The position numbers were made by a program, and so were the translations under genes. From NCBI GenBank assembly GCA_900545495.1, contig UQZJ01000011.1, positions 1 to 64,000 on the forward strand: a stretch of DNA of 64,000 nucleotides. The letters are read 5' to 3'. The stretch comes from an uncultured Eubacteriales bacterium. GTDB lineage: Bacteria; Bacillota; Clostridia; Oscillospirales; Oscillospiraceae. The first letter of the stretch is position 1. Every line of letters starts with the position of its first letter. Positions 33,565 to 42,247 of this stretch are shown here, one piece after another. Below the pieces are notes generated by a model that was not told the origin of the DNA, made no database searches, and saw only the letters and a list, made by a program, of their open reading frames with translations.

Positions 33565-33601
33565 TAACCGAATTGTAACACATCCGGCAGCGGCTGTCAA
33601 C
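33565..33601 (-). promoter_or_regulatory. Promoter of the NlpC/P60 operon with WalR-like box
   Basis: TTGACA (complement of 33596-33601), a 17-bp spacer and TACAAT (complement of 33573-33578). Overlapping the -10, the minus strand reads TGTTAC, 5 bases, GGTTAC, one mismatch from the WalR consensus TGTWAH-N5-TGTWAH that controls wall hydrolases in other Bacillota. Confidence 0.7.
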
Positions 33602-33656
33602 GCGCACCGGTAGGAAAAATTCGGAAAATGCCGTTGGAACGGGGAAAACAGGCGCA

Positions 33657-33692
33657 AAAAATGCCGCACGGCATAGCCGCGCGGCATTTTTG
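33657..33692 (-). terminator. Terminator after ireB
   Basis: Stem around AATGCCGC and GCGGCATT with loop ATA (minus strand TAT), followed on the minus strand by T6. Confidence 0.85.
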
Positions 33693-33701
33693 TCACAGCC
33701 T

Positions 33702-33947
33702 TTACAGCTCCAGATAGCTCTTGACCAGCACCTGCAGCAGCTCATCCCGGTCGATCTTGCAGATCAGCGTCCGGGCGGAGTTGTGGTTGGTGATGTAGGT
33801 GGGATCCGCCGACAGGATGTAGCCCACGATCTGGTTGATGGGATCGTAGCCCTTCTCCTTCAGGGATTCGTAGACGGTGGTCAGGATATAGTGGACCTGT
33901 TGATCCTTATCCTCAGCCGCGTTGAACTTTCTGGTGTAATCGTCCAT
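33702..33947 (-). CDS. ireB: IreB family regulatory phosphoprotein
   Basis: IreB (UPF0297) is a substrate of the Ser/Thr kinase IreK in Enterococcus and modulates cell-envelope stress and cephalosporin tolerance. The 81-residue protein has the family pattern DDYTRKFNAAEDKDQQVHYILTTVYESLKEKGYDPINQIVGYILSADPTYIT and typical length. The ATG at 33947 is used since homologues start MDD. The promoter TTTACA-17-TATACT lies at 33979-34007 on the minus strand. Confidence 0.94.
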   Translation of the reverse strand: MDDYTRKFNAAEDKDQQVHYILTTVYESLKEKGYDPINQIVGYILSADPTYITNHNSARTLICKIDRDELLQVLVKSYLEL

Positions 33948-33978
33948 ATTGGCACCGCCTTTCATCTATATGCTCCTT

Positions 33979-34007
33979 AGTATACGCCTTCTCCCGCTTT
34001 CTGTAAA
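33979..34007 (-). promoter_or_regulatory. Promoter of ireB
   Basis: TTTACA (complement of 34002-34007), a 17-bp spacer and TATACT (complement of 33979-33984), located just after the pheT stop. Confidence 0.75.
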
Positions 34008-34045
34008 GAGGGAAAAAGCGCCGGTGCCGGAAAACGGGGGCTGGT

Positions 34046-36490
34046 TCAGCGGGAGCGGAGCTCCGCGCCGAAGCGCTTGGACAGCTTTTTCAGCACGGAG
34101 TTGGCCACCTCCTCGATCTCGGCGGAGGTCAGGGTCTTTTCCGTGGAGCCGATGGTCAGCCGCGCCGTCAGGGACTTCTTGCCCGCCGGCACCTGCTTGC
34201 CCCGGTACTCGTCCACGAAGGACGCGCCGTGGAGCAGGGGGTTCTTCACGCCCTCGATGGTCTCGGCCACGTCCGCCCACTTCACCTCGCCGTCCAGCAG
34301 GAGGGAGATGTCATAGTCGGTCATGGGATACTCCGCCAGATGGGTGAAGGTGTTGGTGCGGGAGCGCAGGGGTACCAGCGCGTCCTGATCCAGCTGGAAC
34401 AGCATGACGTTGACGTTCTTGATGCCGCAGGCCATGGACACCCGCTTACTCAGCAGGGCCAGATCGCCGATGCGTTCCTCACCCAGATAGATGTTGAGCC
34501 ACACCACCTCGTCAGCCCACACGGGCTTTTCCACCTGCCGGAAGTCATAGCGCTCCATGTGGGTATAGCGGGGCATCATCTCCACCACACCCTTGGCCTT
34601 GCGGAACAGAGCTGCCACGTCCTTGCCGGCGGACACGAAAGCGCCGGCCACGTTCTTACGCTGGGAGGGCAGCTTTTCCCGGGGATCGTAGGGGGTGGTG
34701 TAGTCCGTGTCGTGGAACACCTGCGCCGTCTCAAAGATGGCGAAATCACCGTAGTACCGCTCGTTCTTGGCCACCGCCTTGCACAGGTTGGGCAGCAGGG
34801 AGGAGCGGATAAAGCGCTCGGAGGGAGACGGCGGGGTGGACAGCGCCAGAATGCCGTCAGTGCTCTGGAGGATGGCGTTGACATACGACTCCTCCATCCA
34901 CGGGTAGCTGAAGATCTCCTGCATCCCGCAGCGGACGGCCAGATATTCCTTGATGTGGCGCTCCAGATCCTTGTCCAGCTGGTTGATAGCGCCGTCGAAG
35001 GAGGTGGTGATGGGCTCGGCCTCGAAGTTCTCGTAGCCGTACATCCGGGCGACCTCCTCCATGATGTCGGCCTTAATGGACACATCGCCGGTGGAGCGCC
35101 AGGTGGGTACCACCACGTGCATATTGTCGCCGTCGAAGGACAGCTGGAAGCCCAGCGGCGCCAGCTTGGCGGTGATGTCCTCCGGTGTCAGGGTCTTGCC
35201 CAGACGGCGCTCCAGCCAGCTGACAGGCACGTCGATCTCCGCCTTTTGCAGCGGCACGGGATAGTAGTCGGCAAGGCCGGTGACCTGCATATCGGGATAC
35301 AGCTCATGGAACAGCTGCATGGACAGGTCGAAGGCCTGGTCGCAGCGCTCCGGGTCGATGGCCTTTTCATACCGGGCGGAGGCCTCGGTGCGGTTGTCGT
35401 ACCGCAGGGCGGTGCGGCGGATGCCGGCGGCCTGGAAGTTGGCGATCTCCAGAATGACCTTACTGGTGGTGGGGAGGATGGAGTCCTTGACGCCGCCCAT
35501 GACGCCCGCCAGACCCACGATGCCCGCATCGTCGGCGATGGTCAGATCGTCGGTGCTGAGGGGCAGTTCCTTGCCGTTGAGCAGCGTCAGCGTTTCGCCC
35601 GCTTTGGCGCGGCGAACGATGATGTGCCCGGCGATGTGGTCGGAATCATAAGCGTGGGAGGGCTGACCGGTGGCCAGCATCACATAGTTGGTGATATCCA
35701 CCAGCGCGTTGATGGGGCGCATGCCGGTTTTCCAGATCCGCACCTGCATCCAGTAGGGAGCGGGCTTGACGCAGACGTTTTCGATCTGCGTGCCGGTCAT
35801 GCGCGGGCAGCGCTCCGCATCCTCCACGGTGACGCGGAACCCGGCGGTGTTCTCCACGTTCCGGTCGAAGCGGGGGAACTCCGCCATGGGCAGGTGGTAC
35901 AGCGCCGCCAGCTCCCGGGCGATGCCGTAGTGACCCCACAGGTCGGGGCGGTTGGTCATGGATTTGTTGTCGATCTCCAGGATGATATCGTTGAGATCCA
36001 GCGCGTCGGCTAGCGGTGTGCCGGCGGGCGCGTCAAAATCGCTGAGGTCGAGGATGACGGCCTCCCCGTCGGTGGGGAACAGGTCGGCAAGGCCGATCTC
36101 CACGGCGCCGCAGATCATGCCATAGCTGTCCACGCCCCGGAGCTTGCTCTTTTTGATCTCCACCGGCTCGCCCTCGCCGTGCCAGCGGCAGACGGAGCCG
36201 GGCAGCGCCACCGCCACCTTCATGCCGTCGCGGAGGTTGGTGCCGCCGCAGACGATCTCCTTGATGTCGCCGCCGCCGATGTCGGTGCGGCAGATACGCA
36301 GCTTATCCGCGTTGGGGTGGGGCAGGACCTCCTTGATCTCACCCACCACCATATCGTGGAACGAAGCGCCCAGATCGACGGCGTCCTCCACCTCCACGGT
36401 GGACATGGTCAGGTCATAGGCCAGACGCTTCAGATCCATATCCTCCGGCAGCTTTACATAGTCCCGGATCCAATTCAGTGATACTTTCAT
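34046..36490 (-). CDS. pheT: Phenylalanine--tRNA ligase beta subunit
   Basis: PheT is the beta subunit of the alpha2-beta2 phenylalanyl-tRNA synthetase and carries tRNA-binding and editing domains. The 814-residue chain starts MKVSLNWIRDYVKLP, has the OB-fold tRNA-binding region (VVGEIKEVLPHPNADKLRICRTDIG), the B3/B4 editing core, the B5 domain and a C-terminal ferredoxin-like anticodon-binding domain. It is the usual length and lies 18 bases after pheS, so it shares the T-box leader. Confidence 0.97.
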   Translation of the reverse strand: MKVSLNWIRDYVKLPEDMDLKRLAYDLTMSTVEVEDAVDLGASFHDMVVGEIKEVLPHPNADKLRICRTDIGGGDIKEIVCGGTNLRDGMKVAVALPGSVCRWHGEGEPVEIKKSKLRGVDSYGMICGAVEIGLADLFPTDGEAVILDLSDFDAPAGTPLADALDLNDIILEIDNKSMTNRPDLWGHYGIARELAALYHLPMAEFPRFDRNVENTAGFRVTVEDAERCPRMTGTQIENVCVKPAPYWMQVRIWKTGMRPINALVDITNYVMLATGQPSHAYDSDHIAGHIIVRRAKAGETLTLLNGKELPLSTDDLTIADDAGIVGLAGVMGGVKDSILPTTSKVILEIANFQAAGIRRTALRYDNRTEASARYEKAIDPERCDQAFDLSMQLFHELYPDMQVTGLADYYPVPLQKAEIDVPVSWLERRLGKTLTPEDITAKLAPLGFQLSFDGDNMHVVVPTWRSTGDVSIKADIMEEVARMYGYENFEAEPITTSFDGAINQLDKDLERHIKEYLAVRCGMQEIFSYPWMEESYVNAILQSTDGILALSTPPSPSERFIRSSLLPNLCKAVAKNERYYGDFAIFETAQVFHDTDYTTPYDPREKLPSQRKNVAGAFVSAGKDVAALFRKAKGVVEMMPRYTHMERYDFRQVEKPVWADEVVWLNIYLGEERIGDLALLSKRVSMACGIKNVNVMLFQLDQDALVPLRSRTNTFTHLAEYPMTDYDISLLLDGEVKWADVAETIEGVKNPLLHGASFVDEYRGKQVPAGKKSLTARLTIGSTEKTLTSAEIEEVANSVLKKLSKRFGAELRSR

Positions 36491-36508
36491 TTCAGCACCC
36501 CTCCCTCA

Positions 36509-37546
36509 TCAATGGAATTGCTCAAGGAACCGCAGATCGGCGCTGTGGAACAGGCGGACGTCGTCCACGCCGTAGCGCATCATGACCAGACGGTCCAGAC
36601 CGATGTTGACATAGAAGCCGGTGTACTCGTCGGGGTCGAGGCCCGCGGCCTTCAGAACGTTGGGATGGGGCGTGCCGCCGGGCATGACCTCGATCCAGCC
36701 CACGTGCTTGCACACGCTGCACCCCTTGCCGCCGCAGACCAGACAGCCCATGTCGATCTCGAAGCCCGGCTCCACGAAGGGGAAGAAGCCGGCGCGCATC
36801 CGCACCGGAACGTCCCGGCCGAACACCTTGCTCAGGATGCTCTTGATCATCACCTTGCCGGAGGCGAAGGTGAAGTCCTTGTCCACGATCAGCGCCTCAT
36901 ACTGGAAGAAGGCGCGCTCGTGGCGGGCGTCCGTCGTCTCGTTGCGGTACACCTTGCCGGGGTACACAAAGCGGTAGGGGGGCTTGTGGGTCTGCATATA
37001 GCGGACGGAGCCGCCGGTCAGGTGGGGGCGCAGGCACAGCTTGTCCCAGCACTCGCCCTTGTCGTGTCCGGCCAGCCAGTAGGTGTCCATGCTCTCGCGG
37101 GCGGGGTGGTTGGGAGGGAAGTTCAGATTGTCGAAGCCGAACAGCTCGCTGGTGATGTCGTCCTCCTCGTAGATCTCAAAGCCCATGGAGCGGAAGGCGT
37201 CGTTCAGGTCGTAGCACATCTGTGTGATGGGGTGCAGACCGCCGCTGGGGGGCAGTATGCCCGGCACGGAGATGTCGAAGTCGGGGTCCACCTCGGACGC
37301 CTTCATCTTCAGCTCATTGCGGCGCGCATCCAGCAGCTCGGTGAGCTGGGCCTTGGCCTGGTTCACCGCCTTGCCCATCTCCGGACGCAGGGACACGTCC
37401 AGCTTGGGCAGCTCCTTCAGCAGCTCTGTCAGGCTGCCCTGCTTGCCCAGCAGCAGCGCCTTGATCTCCTGCAGCTCCGTCTCGGAGCGGACGGCCTCGA
37501 TCTTGGCTTTGCCCTCGGTGAGCAGCTGTTCCAGTTTTTCCTTCAT
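36509..37546 (-). CDS. pheS: Phenylalanine--tRNA ligase alpha subunit
   Basis: PheS is the catalytic class II subunit. The 345-residue protein has the N-terminal coiled-coil that grips tRNA (MKEKLEQLLTEGKAKIEAVRSETEL), NHPARESMDTYWL, QTHKPPYRFVYPGKVYRNET, FFQYEALIVDK and FFPFVEPGFEIDM. Near the end is a Cys4 zinc-type insert (CLVCGGKGCSVC) found in a subset of bacterial PheS. The ATG at 37546 is preceded by GGAGGA. Confidence 0.97.
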   Translation of the reverse strand: MKEKLEQLLTEGKAKIEAVRSETELQEIKALLLGKQGSLTELLKELPKLDVSLRPEMGKAVNQAKAQLTELLDARRNELKMKASEVDPDFDISVPGILPPSGGLHPITQMCYDLNDAFRSMGFEIYEEDDITSELFGFDNLNFPPNHPARESMDTYWLAGHDKGECWDKLCLRPHLTGGSVRYMQTHKPPYRFVYPGKVYRNETTDARHERAFFQYEALIVDKDFTFASGKVMIKSILSKVFGRDVPVRMRAGFFPFVEPGFEIDMGCLVCGGKGCSVCKHVGWIEVMPGGTPHPNVLKAAGLDPDEYTGFYVNIGLDRLVMMRYGVDDVRLFHSADLRFLEQFH

Positions 37547-37584
37547 ATTGTGTGAGTCCTCCTTTTGAGAGTTTCGTTTTGGGG

Positions 37585-37833
37585 ATAAAAAAACACCTTT
37601 CATCCCACATGACATGGGACGAAAGGCGACGCTTCCGTGGTACCACCCAGCTTCGCGGACAGTGTCCGCGCACTCGTTTCCCGGTAACGGAGGATGATCC
37701 GGCCGCGCATTTCCTCGCGGCAGCTCCCGGGCGAACACTGCGATGTATCTCAGGCCGGCTTGCAGCCGGTGGCCGGCCCTCTCTTGGAGATGCGTCTACG
37801 CAGATCTTCCCGTTCATGGCTTTTTGTCGTATG
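37585..37833 (-). promoter_or_regulatory. T-box riboswitch of pheST (Phe, UUC specifier)
   Basis: The ~250-nt leader has every T-box landmark on the minus strand: an AGAGAG-type bulge near 37776-37783, a specifier loop with UUC (complement of 37733-37735), the T-box GGUGGUACCACGGAAGC (complement of 37631-37647) able to pair with the tRNA 3' end, and a terminator stem CCTTTC-TCCCA/TGGGA-GAAAGG with T7 (37586-37626). Uncharged tRNA-Phe should stabilise the antiterminator and turn on pheST. Confidence 0.95.
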
Positions 37834-37839
37834 CATACA

Positions 37840-37868
37840 CTTATACCACACGGGGAATGAACTTGCAA
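37840..37868 (-). promoter_or_regulatory. Promoter of pheST
   Basis: TTGCAA (37863-37868), a 17-bp spacer and TATAAG (complement of 37840-37845) with an upstream TG (extended -10), directly before the T-box RNA. Confidence 0.8.
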
Positions 37869-37960
37869 GCACTTTTTTCCCACTGTGCGGCGAAAATAGC
37901 AGAAATGGCGATTGACAAATGTGATATACTGAACAAAAAATACGAAAAGAAGTGACTGCC

Positions 37961-38815
37961 ATGCTGACGCTGGACGCCGCCTATGTGCGCGCCGCCCTGC
38001 CCCGCCGCGACCCGGAGGGTCACAAGGGGGATTTCGGAAAGGCCTATGTGCTGGGCGGCAGCGTGGGCTACACCGGCGCGCCGGTATTCTGCTCCCGCGC
38101 CGCCGTCCGCTCCGGCTGCGGACTGGTCTTTCTGGGCGTCCCGTCCGACATCTGGCAGGTGGCGGCGGTGAAGTCCGATGAGGCCATGCCCCATCCGCTG
38201 CCGTCGCTGGACGGAAAGCTGTGTCTGTCGGCGGAGGAGGACATCCGCCGCCGCGCCGCCGGGTGCGATGCCGTGGCTATGGGCTGCGGCATGGGACGCA
38301 GCGAGGAGAGCGACGGGCTGGTGCGCCGCCTGCTGACGCTGGAGCAGCCGCTGGTGCTGGACGCCGATGGCATAAACGCGCTGGAATGGCATATAGATGA
38401 GTTGTCCCGCCGCCGCGGTCTTGTGACGGTGCTGACGCCCCACGAGGGGGAGTTCTCCCGCGTGGGCGGCGACGTGAGCCGGGGCCGGGAGAGCGGTGCG
38501 GCGGCCTACGCCGCGCGCCGGGGCGTCTATCTGGTGCTGAAGGGTCACCGGACGGTGATCGCCACGCCGGACGGACGGCTGGCGGTGAACACCACCGGCA
38601 ATGACGGCATGGCAAAGGGCGGCAGCGGCGATATCCTCACCGGCATGACCGCCAGCCTGCTGGCGCAGGGCATGGAGCCGTTTGCTGCCTGCTGCTGCGC
38701 CGTATGGCTCCACGGCCGGGCCGGCGATCTGGCCGCGGCGGAGAAGGGACGGCGGGGCATGACCCCCGGCGACCTGTTAGAGAAGCTTCCCTATGCGTTG
38801 AAAGAGGTGGAGTAG
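37961..38815 (+). CDS. nnrD: ADP/ATP-dependent NAD(P)H-hydrate dehydratase
   Basis: NnrD repairs hydrated NAD(P)H back to NAD(P)H. The 284-residue protein is a ribokinase-like fold with DFGKAYVLGGSVGYTGAPVFCSRAAVRSGCGLV, the VLDADGINAL strand, LTPHEGEFSR and the catalytic NDGMAKGGSGDILTGM motif. It lacks the N-terminal epimerase (NnrE) domain present in many fused homologues. The ATG at 37961 is used because GTG at 37952 would overlap the AAAAGAAG ribosome site. An extended -10 TGATATACT lies at 37922-37930. Confidence 0.93.
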   Translation: MLTLDAAYVRAALPRRDPEGHKGDFGKAYVLGGSVGYTGAPVFCSRAAVRSGCGLVFLGVPSDIWQVAAVKSDEAMPHPLPSLDGKLCLSAEEDIRRRAAGCDAVAMGCGMGRSEESDGLVRRLLTLEQPLVLDADGINALEWHIDELSRRRGLVTVLTPHEGEFSRVGGDVSRGRESGAAAYAARRGVYLVLKGHRTVIATPDGRLAVNTTGNDGMAKGGSGDILTGMTASLLAQGMEPFAACCCAVWLHGRAGDLAAAEKGRRGMTPGDLLEKLPYALKEVE

Positions 38816-38846
38816 CGGAGAGCCTTCCTAAAAAGGAGGGAGAGCT

Positions 38847-39419
38847 GTGAACAAGATCATATGGCCGCTGCTGCTGTGCGCCGTCCTGTGCGGCTGCGGC
38901 CGCGGGGAGACGGGCAACGCCGTGCAGGAGCAGTACAGCACGCTGGAGACGGCGCGGCTGGAGGCGGAGGTCACCAGCCACACGTCCACGGACAGCCGGA
39001 CGTTCACCCTGCTGTGCAGCTACGACGCGGACGGGGACGCCGTCACCACCGTCACCGCCCCCGGCGAGCTGGCGGGACTTACCGCCGTGGTATCGGGGAC
39101 AGATATGACACTGAGCAGCGAGGGGCTGCAATTACCGGCGGGGGCGTCGCTGGATATCTGCCCGGCCAACTGCCTGCCCTACCTGCTGCGGGCGCTGGCG
39201 GACGGGTACGTGCTGGAGCAGAGCAGCGAGGCGCTGGACAACACGCCCTGCCTGCGTCTGGCGCTGGACACCACCGCCCCCGGCGGCGGAAAGGTGCTGT
39301 GCGCCGTCTGGCTGGACGCGGAGGGGCTTTTCCCGCGGTACGCGGAGTTTTCACGAAATGAACAGGTGGTGCTGACAGTGAAGCTGCTGGCGTTCACCTG
39401 TACCACATCGGAGGGATAA
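38847..39419 (+). CDS. Predicted lipoprotein, LolA-like, unknown function
   Basis: This 190-residue protein has a short signal peptide and a lipobox-like LCGC at residues 14-17, so it is probably a membrane-anchored lipoprotein. The mature part (residues 28-180) alternates strands (LEAEVTSHTS, FTLLCSYDADGDAVTTVTAP, LTAVVSGTDMTLSSEGLQL), similar to LolA/RseB-type beta sheets. The GTG at 38847 follows AAAGGAGGGAG. It lies 31 bases after nnrD and 2 bases before alr, so it belongs to an nnrD-lipoprotein-alr operon. Its ligand is unknown. Confidence 0.75.
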   Translation: MNKIIWPLLLCAVLCGCGRGETGNAVQEQYSTLETARLEAEVTSHTSTDSRTFTLLCSYDADGDAVTTVTAPGELAGLTAVVSGTDMTLSSEGLQLPAGASLDICPANCLPYLLRALADGYVLEQSSEALDNTPCLRLALDTTAPGGGKVLCAVWLDAEGLFPRYAEFSRNEQVVLTVKLLAFTCTTSEG

Positions 39420-39421
39420 AC

Positions 39422-40591
39422 ATGGAGTCTACACTGAGGAGAACATGGGCGGAGATCGATCTGGACGCGCTGGCTTACAACTACCATGCGCTGCGGCGGC
39501 GCGTAGGCGCGGATGTAAAGTTTCTGGGGGTGGTGAAGGCCGACGGCTACGGCCACGGCGCCGTGCAGGTCTCCCGCACCTTACAGACGCTGGGCGCGGA
39601 CTATCTGGCGGTGTCCAGTCTGGACGAGGCCATGGAGCTGCGGGCGGGGGGCATCACCATGCCCATCCTCATTCTGGGGCATACGCCCCGGGAGCAGGTG
39701 AAGAACCTCATTGACCTGCACATCACCCAGGCGGTGTCCTGTCAGGCCAAGGCGCTGGAGTACAGCCAGGAGGCGGTGCGCTGCGGCGGGGAGCTGACCG
39801 TCCACATCAAGGTGGATACCGGTATGTCCCGGCTGGGCTATCTGGTGTCCGGCGGACACTTCGGCACCGGCACGGCGGATATCTGCGCCGCCTGCGGCCT
39901 GCCGGGTCTGCGGGCGGAGGGTATCTTCACCCACTTCGCCGTGGCGGACGAGCCGGATGCGGACAGCGCCGCCTATACCCGCGCCCAATTCGACCTGTTC
40001 CGCCGGGTGGTGGACGAGGTGGAGCGGCAGCGGGGACAGCGCTTCACCATCCGTCACTGCGCCAACTCCGGCGCTGTGGCGTCCTATCCGGAGACGTATC
40101 TGGACATGGTGCGCCCCGGCATCCTGCTGTACGGCTGCGGCGATCTGGCGGCGGAGCTGGGCCTGCGCCCGGTGATGCGCCTTAAGACCACCGTCAGCAC
40201 CATCAAGACCTATGAGCCGGGGACGGACGTCAGCTACGGGCGGCAGTACACCACGCCCCGCACCACCCGTATGGGCGTAGTGCCCTACGGCTATGCCGAC
40301 GGTTTTTTCCGCTGTCTCAGCGGCAAGTGCCGGTTCGCCGCTAAGGGCGGTGACGCTCCCCAGCGGGGACGCATCTGCATGGATATGTGCATGGTCGACC
40401 TCACCGACCTGCCGGAGGTGCAGGTGGGGGACGAGCTGGAGATCTTCGGACACACCCATCCGGTGGAGGAGCTGGCCAAGCTGGCAGGCACCATCTCCTA
40501 TGAGCTGACCTGCGCCGTCAGCAAGCGGGTGCCGCGGGTGTACCTGCAAAACGGGCAGGAGGTGGAAAAGGAGCTGCTGCTCCGGTTCTGA
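39422..40591 (+). CDS. alr: Alanine racemase
   Basis: Alr interconverts L- and D-alanine for peptidoglycan. The 389-residue PLP enzyme has the cofactor lysine Lys39 in VVKADGYGHGA, the HIKVDTGMSRLG strand, and the C-terminal-domain tyrosine in GTDVSYGRQY that acts as the second base. It starts 2 bases after the lipoprotein stop. The order alr then ndoA (mazF) is conserved in Bacillota, although the antitoxin usually between them is not seen here. Confidence 0.96.
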   Translation: MESTLRRTWAEIDLDALAYNYHALRRRVGADVKFLGVVKADGYGHGAVQVSRTLQTLGADYLAVSSLDEAMELRAGGITMPILILGHTPREQVKNLIDLHITQAVSCQAKALEYSQEAVRCGGELTVHIKVDTGMSRLGYLVSGGHFGTGTADICAACGLPGLRAEGIFTHFAVADEPDADSAAYTRAQFDLFRRVVDEVERQRGQRFTIRHCANSGAVASYPETYLDMVRPGILLYGCGDLAAELGLRPVMRLKTTVSTIKTYEPGTDVSYGRQYTTPRTTRMGVVPYGYADGFFRCLSGKCRFAAKGGDAPQRGRICMDMCMVDLTDLPEVQVGDELEIFGHTHPVEELAKLAGTISYELTCAVSKRVPRVYLQNGQEVEKELLLRF

Positions 40592-40748
40592 CGGTACGCC
40601 ACGCCCTGTATCCGCATAAGATACAACGGGCGAAACAAAACCGGGATTTACGGACGCGCAAGGGTATAAATTCCGCGGCTGCGTGGGACAATGGAAGTGA
40701 CCTGAGGACATATCCCTCCGGTACTTCTTGCGGCGGAGTGTGAACTTT

Positions 40749-41114
40749 GTGGATACGAATGTCAGACGCGGCGACATATACTACGCCGATCTCAGCCCCG
40801 TGGTGGGCAGCGAGCAGGGCGGTGTGCGCCCGGTGCTCATCGTGCAGAACGACACCGGCAACCGCCACAGCCCCACGGTCATCGCGGCGGCCATCACCTC
40901 CCAGTTGGGCAAGGCCAGACTGCCGACCCATATCGCGCTGGCGGCGCAGGGCAGCGGTCTGCCTAAGGATTCCGTGATCCTGCTGGAGCAGATCCGCACG
41001 CTGGATAAGCGCCGCCTGCGGGAGCGGATGGGCCGTGTGGACAGTGCTGTGATGGAACAGGTGGACGCCGCCATCGCCGTCAGCTTCGGACTTACCGGCA
41101 GCCATCTGGTGTGA
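40749..41114 (+). CDS. ndoA: MazF/NdoA family mRNA interferase
   Basis: This toxin-type endoribonuclease of 121 residues cuts mRNA at short sequences. It has the family core VRRGDIYYADLSPVVGSEQGGVRPVLIVQND, PTVIAAAITSQLGKARLPTH and DSVILLEQIRTLDKRRL, matching Bacillus NdoA closely. The GTG at 40749 is preferred: GGAG is about 10 bases upstream and homologues start near this point; earlier GTG/TTG codons overlap the ribosome site. No antitoxin gene is visible in the 157 bases after alr. A good terminator follows. Confidence 0.92.
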   Translation: MDTNVRRGDIYYADLSPVVGSEQGGVRPVLIVQNDTGNRHSPTVIAAAITSQLGKARLPTHIALAAQGSGLPKDSVILLEQIRTLDKRRLRERMGRVDSAVMEQVDAAIAVSFGLTGSHLV

Positions 41115-41136
41115 GGGCGCCGGGACGACGCATAAG

Positions 41137-41177
41137 AAAAACAGGTCTGTGCATACCATGGCACAGACCTGTTTTTT
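41137..41177 (+). terminator. Terminator after ndoA
   Basis: Stem AACAGGTCTGTGC/GCACAGACCTGTT with an 8-base loop and T6. Confidence 0.88.
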
Positions 41178-41195
41178 GCGTGATGGGAGGGGGCG

Positions 41196-41687
41196 GTGCG
41201 GATGGAGGTGCCTGTCTGTCTGGAGAAGCGGCGGGTGGGAACGCTGGCGGTGACGCCGTTGGGGACGGACACGGTGTTCCGCGTCCGCTGCACCGGCCTG
41301 CCCGCAGGATTGTACCGCCTGTACGCCTGCGGCGCGGGAGGGGAGCTGCTGCTGGGCGTCACGGAGGACGGCTGCCTGCACCGGCGGTTCTCTGCCGCCA
41401 TGACTGCGCCGCTGGGGGCGGTGACGCGGTGCCGCGCCCAGCCGGCGGCGGCTCCGCAATGGCGGCCGCCGTCGCCGTCGGACAGCCTGCCGTGGCACGT
41501 CCCCGCCGGTACGCTGCTGCGGCGGGAGGGCGGTGTGACGCAGCTGGCAATGCCGTGGCCGCCGGACACGCCCTTCCCGCTGACGGAGCTGTTCTGCTTT
41601 GCCTCCGTGGGGCGGCGGGAGGGGAAACGGTATGTTTTTTTCATTTTTTCCGGCGGCTGGACGCCCGTCATGCCGGGGAAACCGTAA
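41196..41687 (+). CDS. Hypothetical protein, unknown function
   Basis: No family is recognised. The 163-residue product has no signal peptide and is unusually rich in Pro, Arg and Cys, with a central Pro-rich stretch (about residues 82-102). The first 60 residues may form a beta domain (GTLAVTPLGTDTVFRVRCTGLPAGLYRLYACG), reminiscent of a small carbohydrate- or collagen-like binding module, but this is weak. GGGAGGGGG gives a good ribosome site for the GTG at 41196; an ATG at 41202 is also possible. It could be a lineage-specific gene. Confidence 0.55.
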   Translation: MRMEVPVCLEKRRVGTLAVTPLGTDTVFRVRCTGLPAGLYRLYACGAGGELLLGVTEDGCLHRRFSAAMTAPLGAVTRCRAQPAAAPQWRPPSPSDSLPWHVPAGTLLRREGGVTQLAMPWPPDTPFPLTELFCFASVGRREGKRYVFFIFSGGWTPVMPGKP

Positions 41688-41790
41688 AAAACCCGAAAAA
41701 AATCCCAGTGCCTACTACCACATCTTGTACATTTGTGATATACTTCCACTAATCAGCGGCTTTTCGCCGCAAGTTCAGGAGGGTCAGCAT

Positions 41791-42246
41791 ATGAGATGTC
41801 CCTATTGCGGATACAAAGAGAGCAAGGTGGTGGACTCCCGCCCTGCCGATGAGAGCAGCAGCATCCGCCGCCGCCGGGAGTGCCTGTCCTGCGAGAAGCG
41901 CTTTACCACCTACGAGACGGTGGAGAGCCTGCCCATGGTGGTCATCAAGAAGGACGGCTCCCGCCAGAGCTTCGACCGCAGCAAGGTGCTGCGCGGCATC
42001 CAGCGCTCCTGCGAAAAGCGTCCCGTCCCCGTGGCGGACATGGAGCGCATGGCCATGGAGATCGAGCAGGAGCTGCAAAACGCGCTGGAGCGGGAGGTCA
42101 GCACTGAGGTCATCGGCGAAAAAGTCATGGAGAAGCTGAAGAAGGCCGACGAGGTGGCCTATGTCCGCTTCGCCTCCGTCTACCGCCAGTTCAAGGATAT
42201 CAACACCTTTATGAGCGAGCTGAACAAGCTGCTCAGCGAGAAGTAA
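41791..42246 (+). CDS. nrdR: Transcriptional repressor NrdR
   Basis: NrdR represses ribonucleotide reductase genes according to dATP/ATP levels. The 151-residue protein has the N-terminal zinc ribbon CPYCGYKESKVVDSRPADESSSIRRRRECLSC and an ATP-cone domain from about residue 48 (VVIKKDGSRQSFDRSKVLRGIQRSCEKRPV). The ATG follows CAGGAGGG. An extended -10 (TGTGATATACT, 41734-41744) provides a likely promoter and shares 11 bases with the one before nnrD. Confidence 0.97.
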   Translation: MRCPYCGYKESKVVDSRPADESSSIRRRRECLSCEKRFTTYETVESLPMVVIKKDGSRQSFDRSKVLRGIQRSCEKRPVPVADMERMAMEIEQELQNALEREVSTEVIGEKVMEKLKKADEVAYVRFASVYRQFKDINTFMSELNKLLSEK

Positions 42247-42247
42247 G

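Noticed and set aside
37912..37930. TTGACA...TATACT as a standard promoter for nnrD
   Set aside because: The two boxes are only 7 bases apart; the extended -10 TGATATACT alone is the more credible element.
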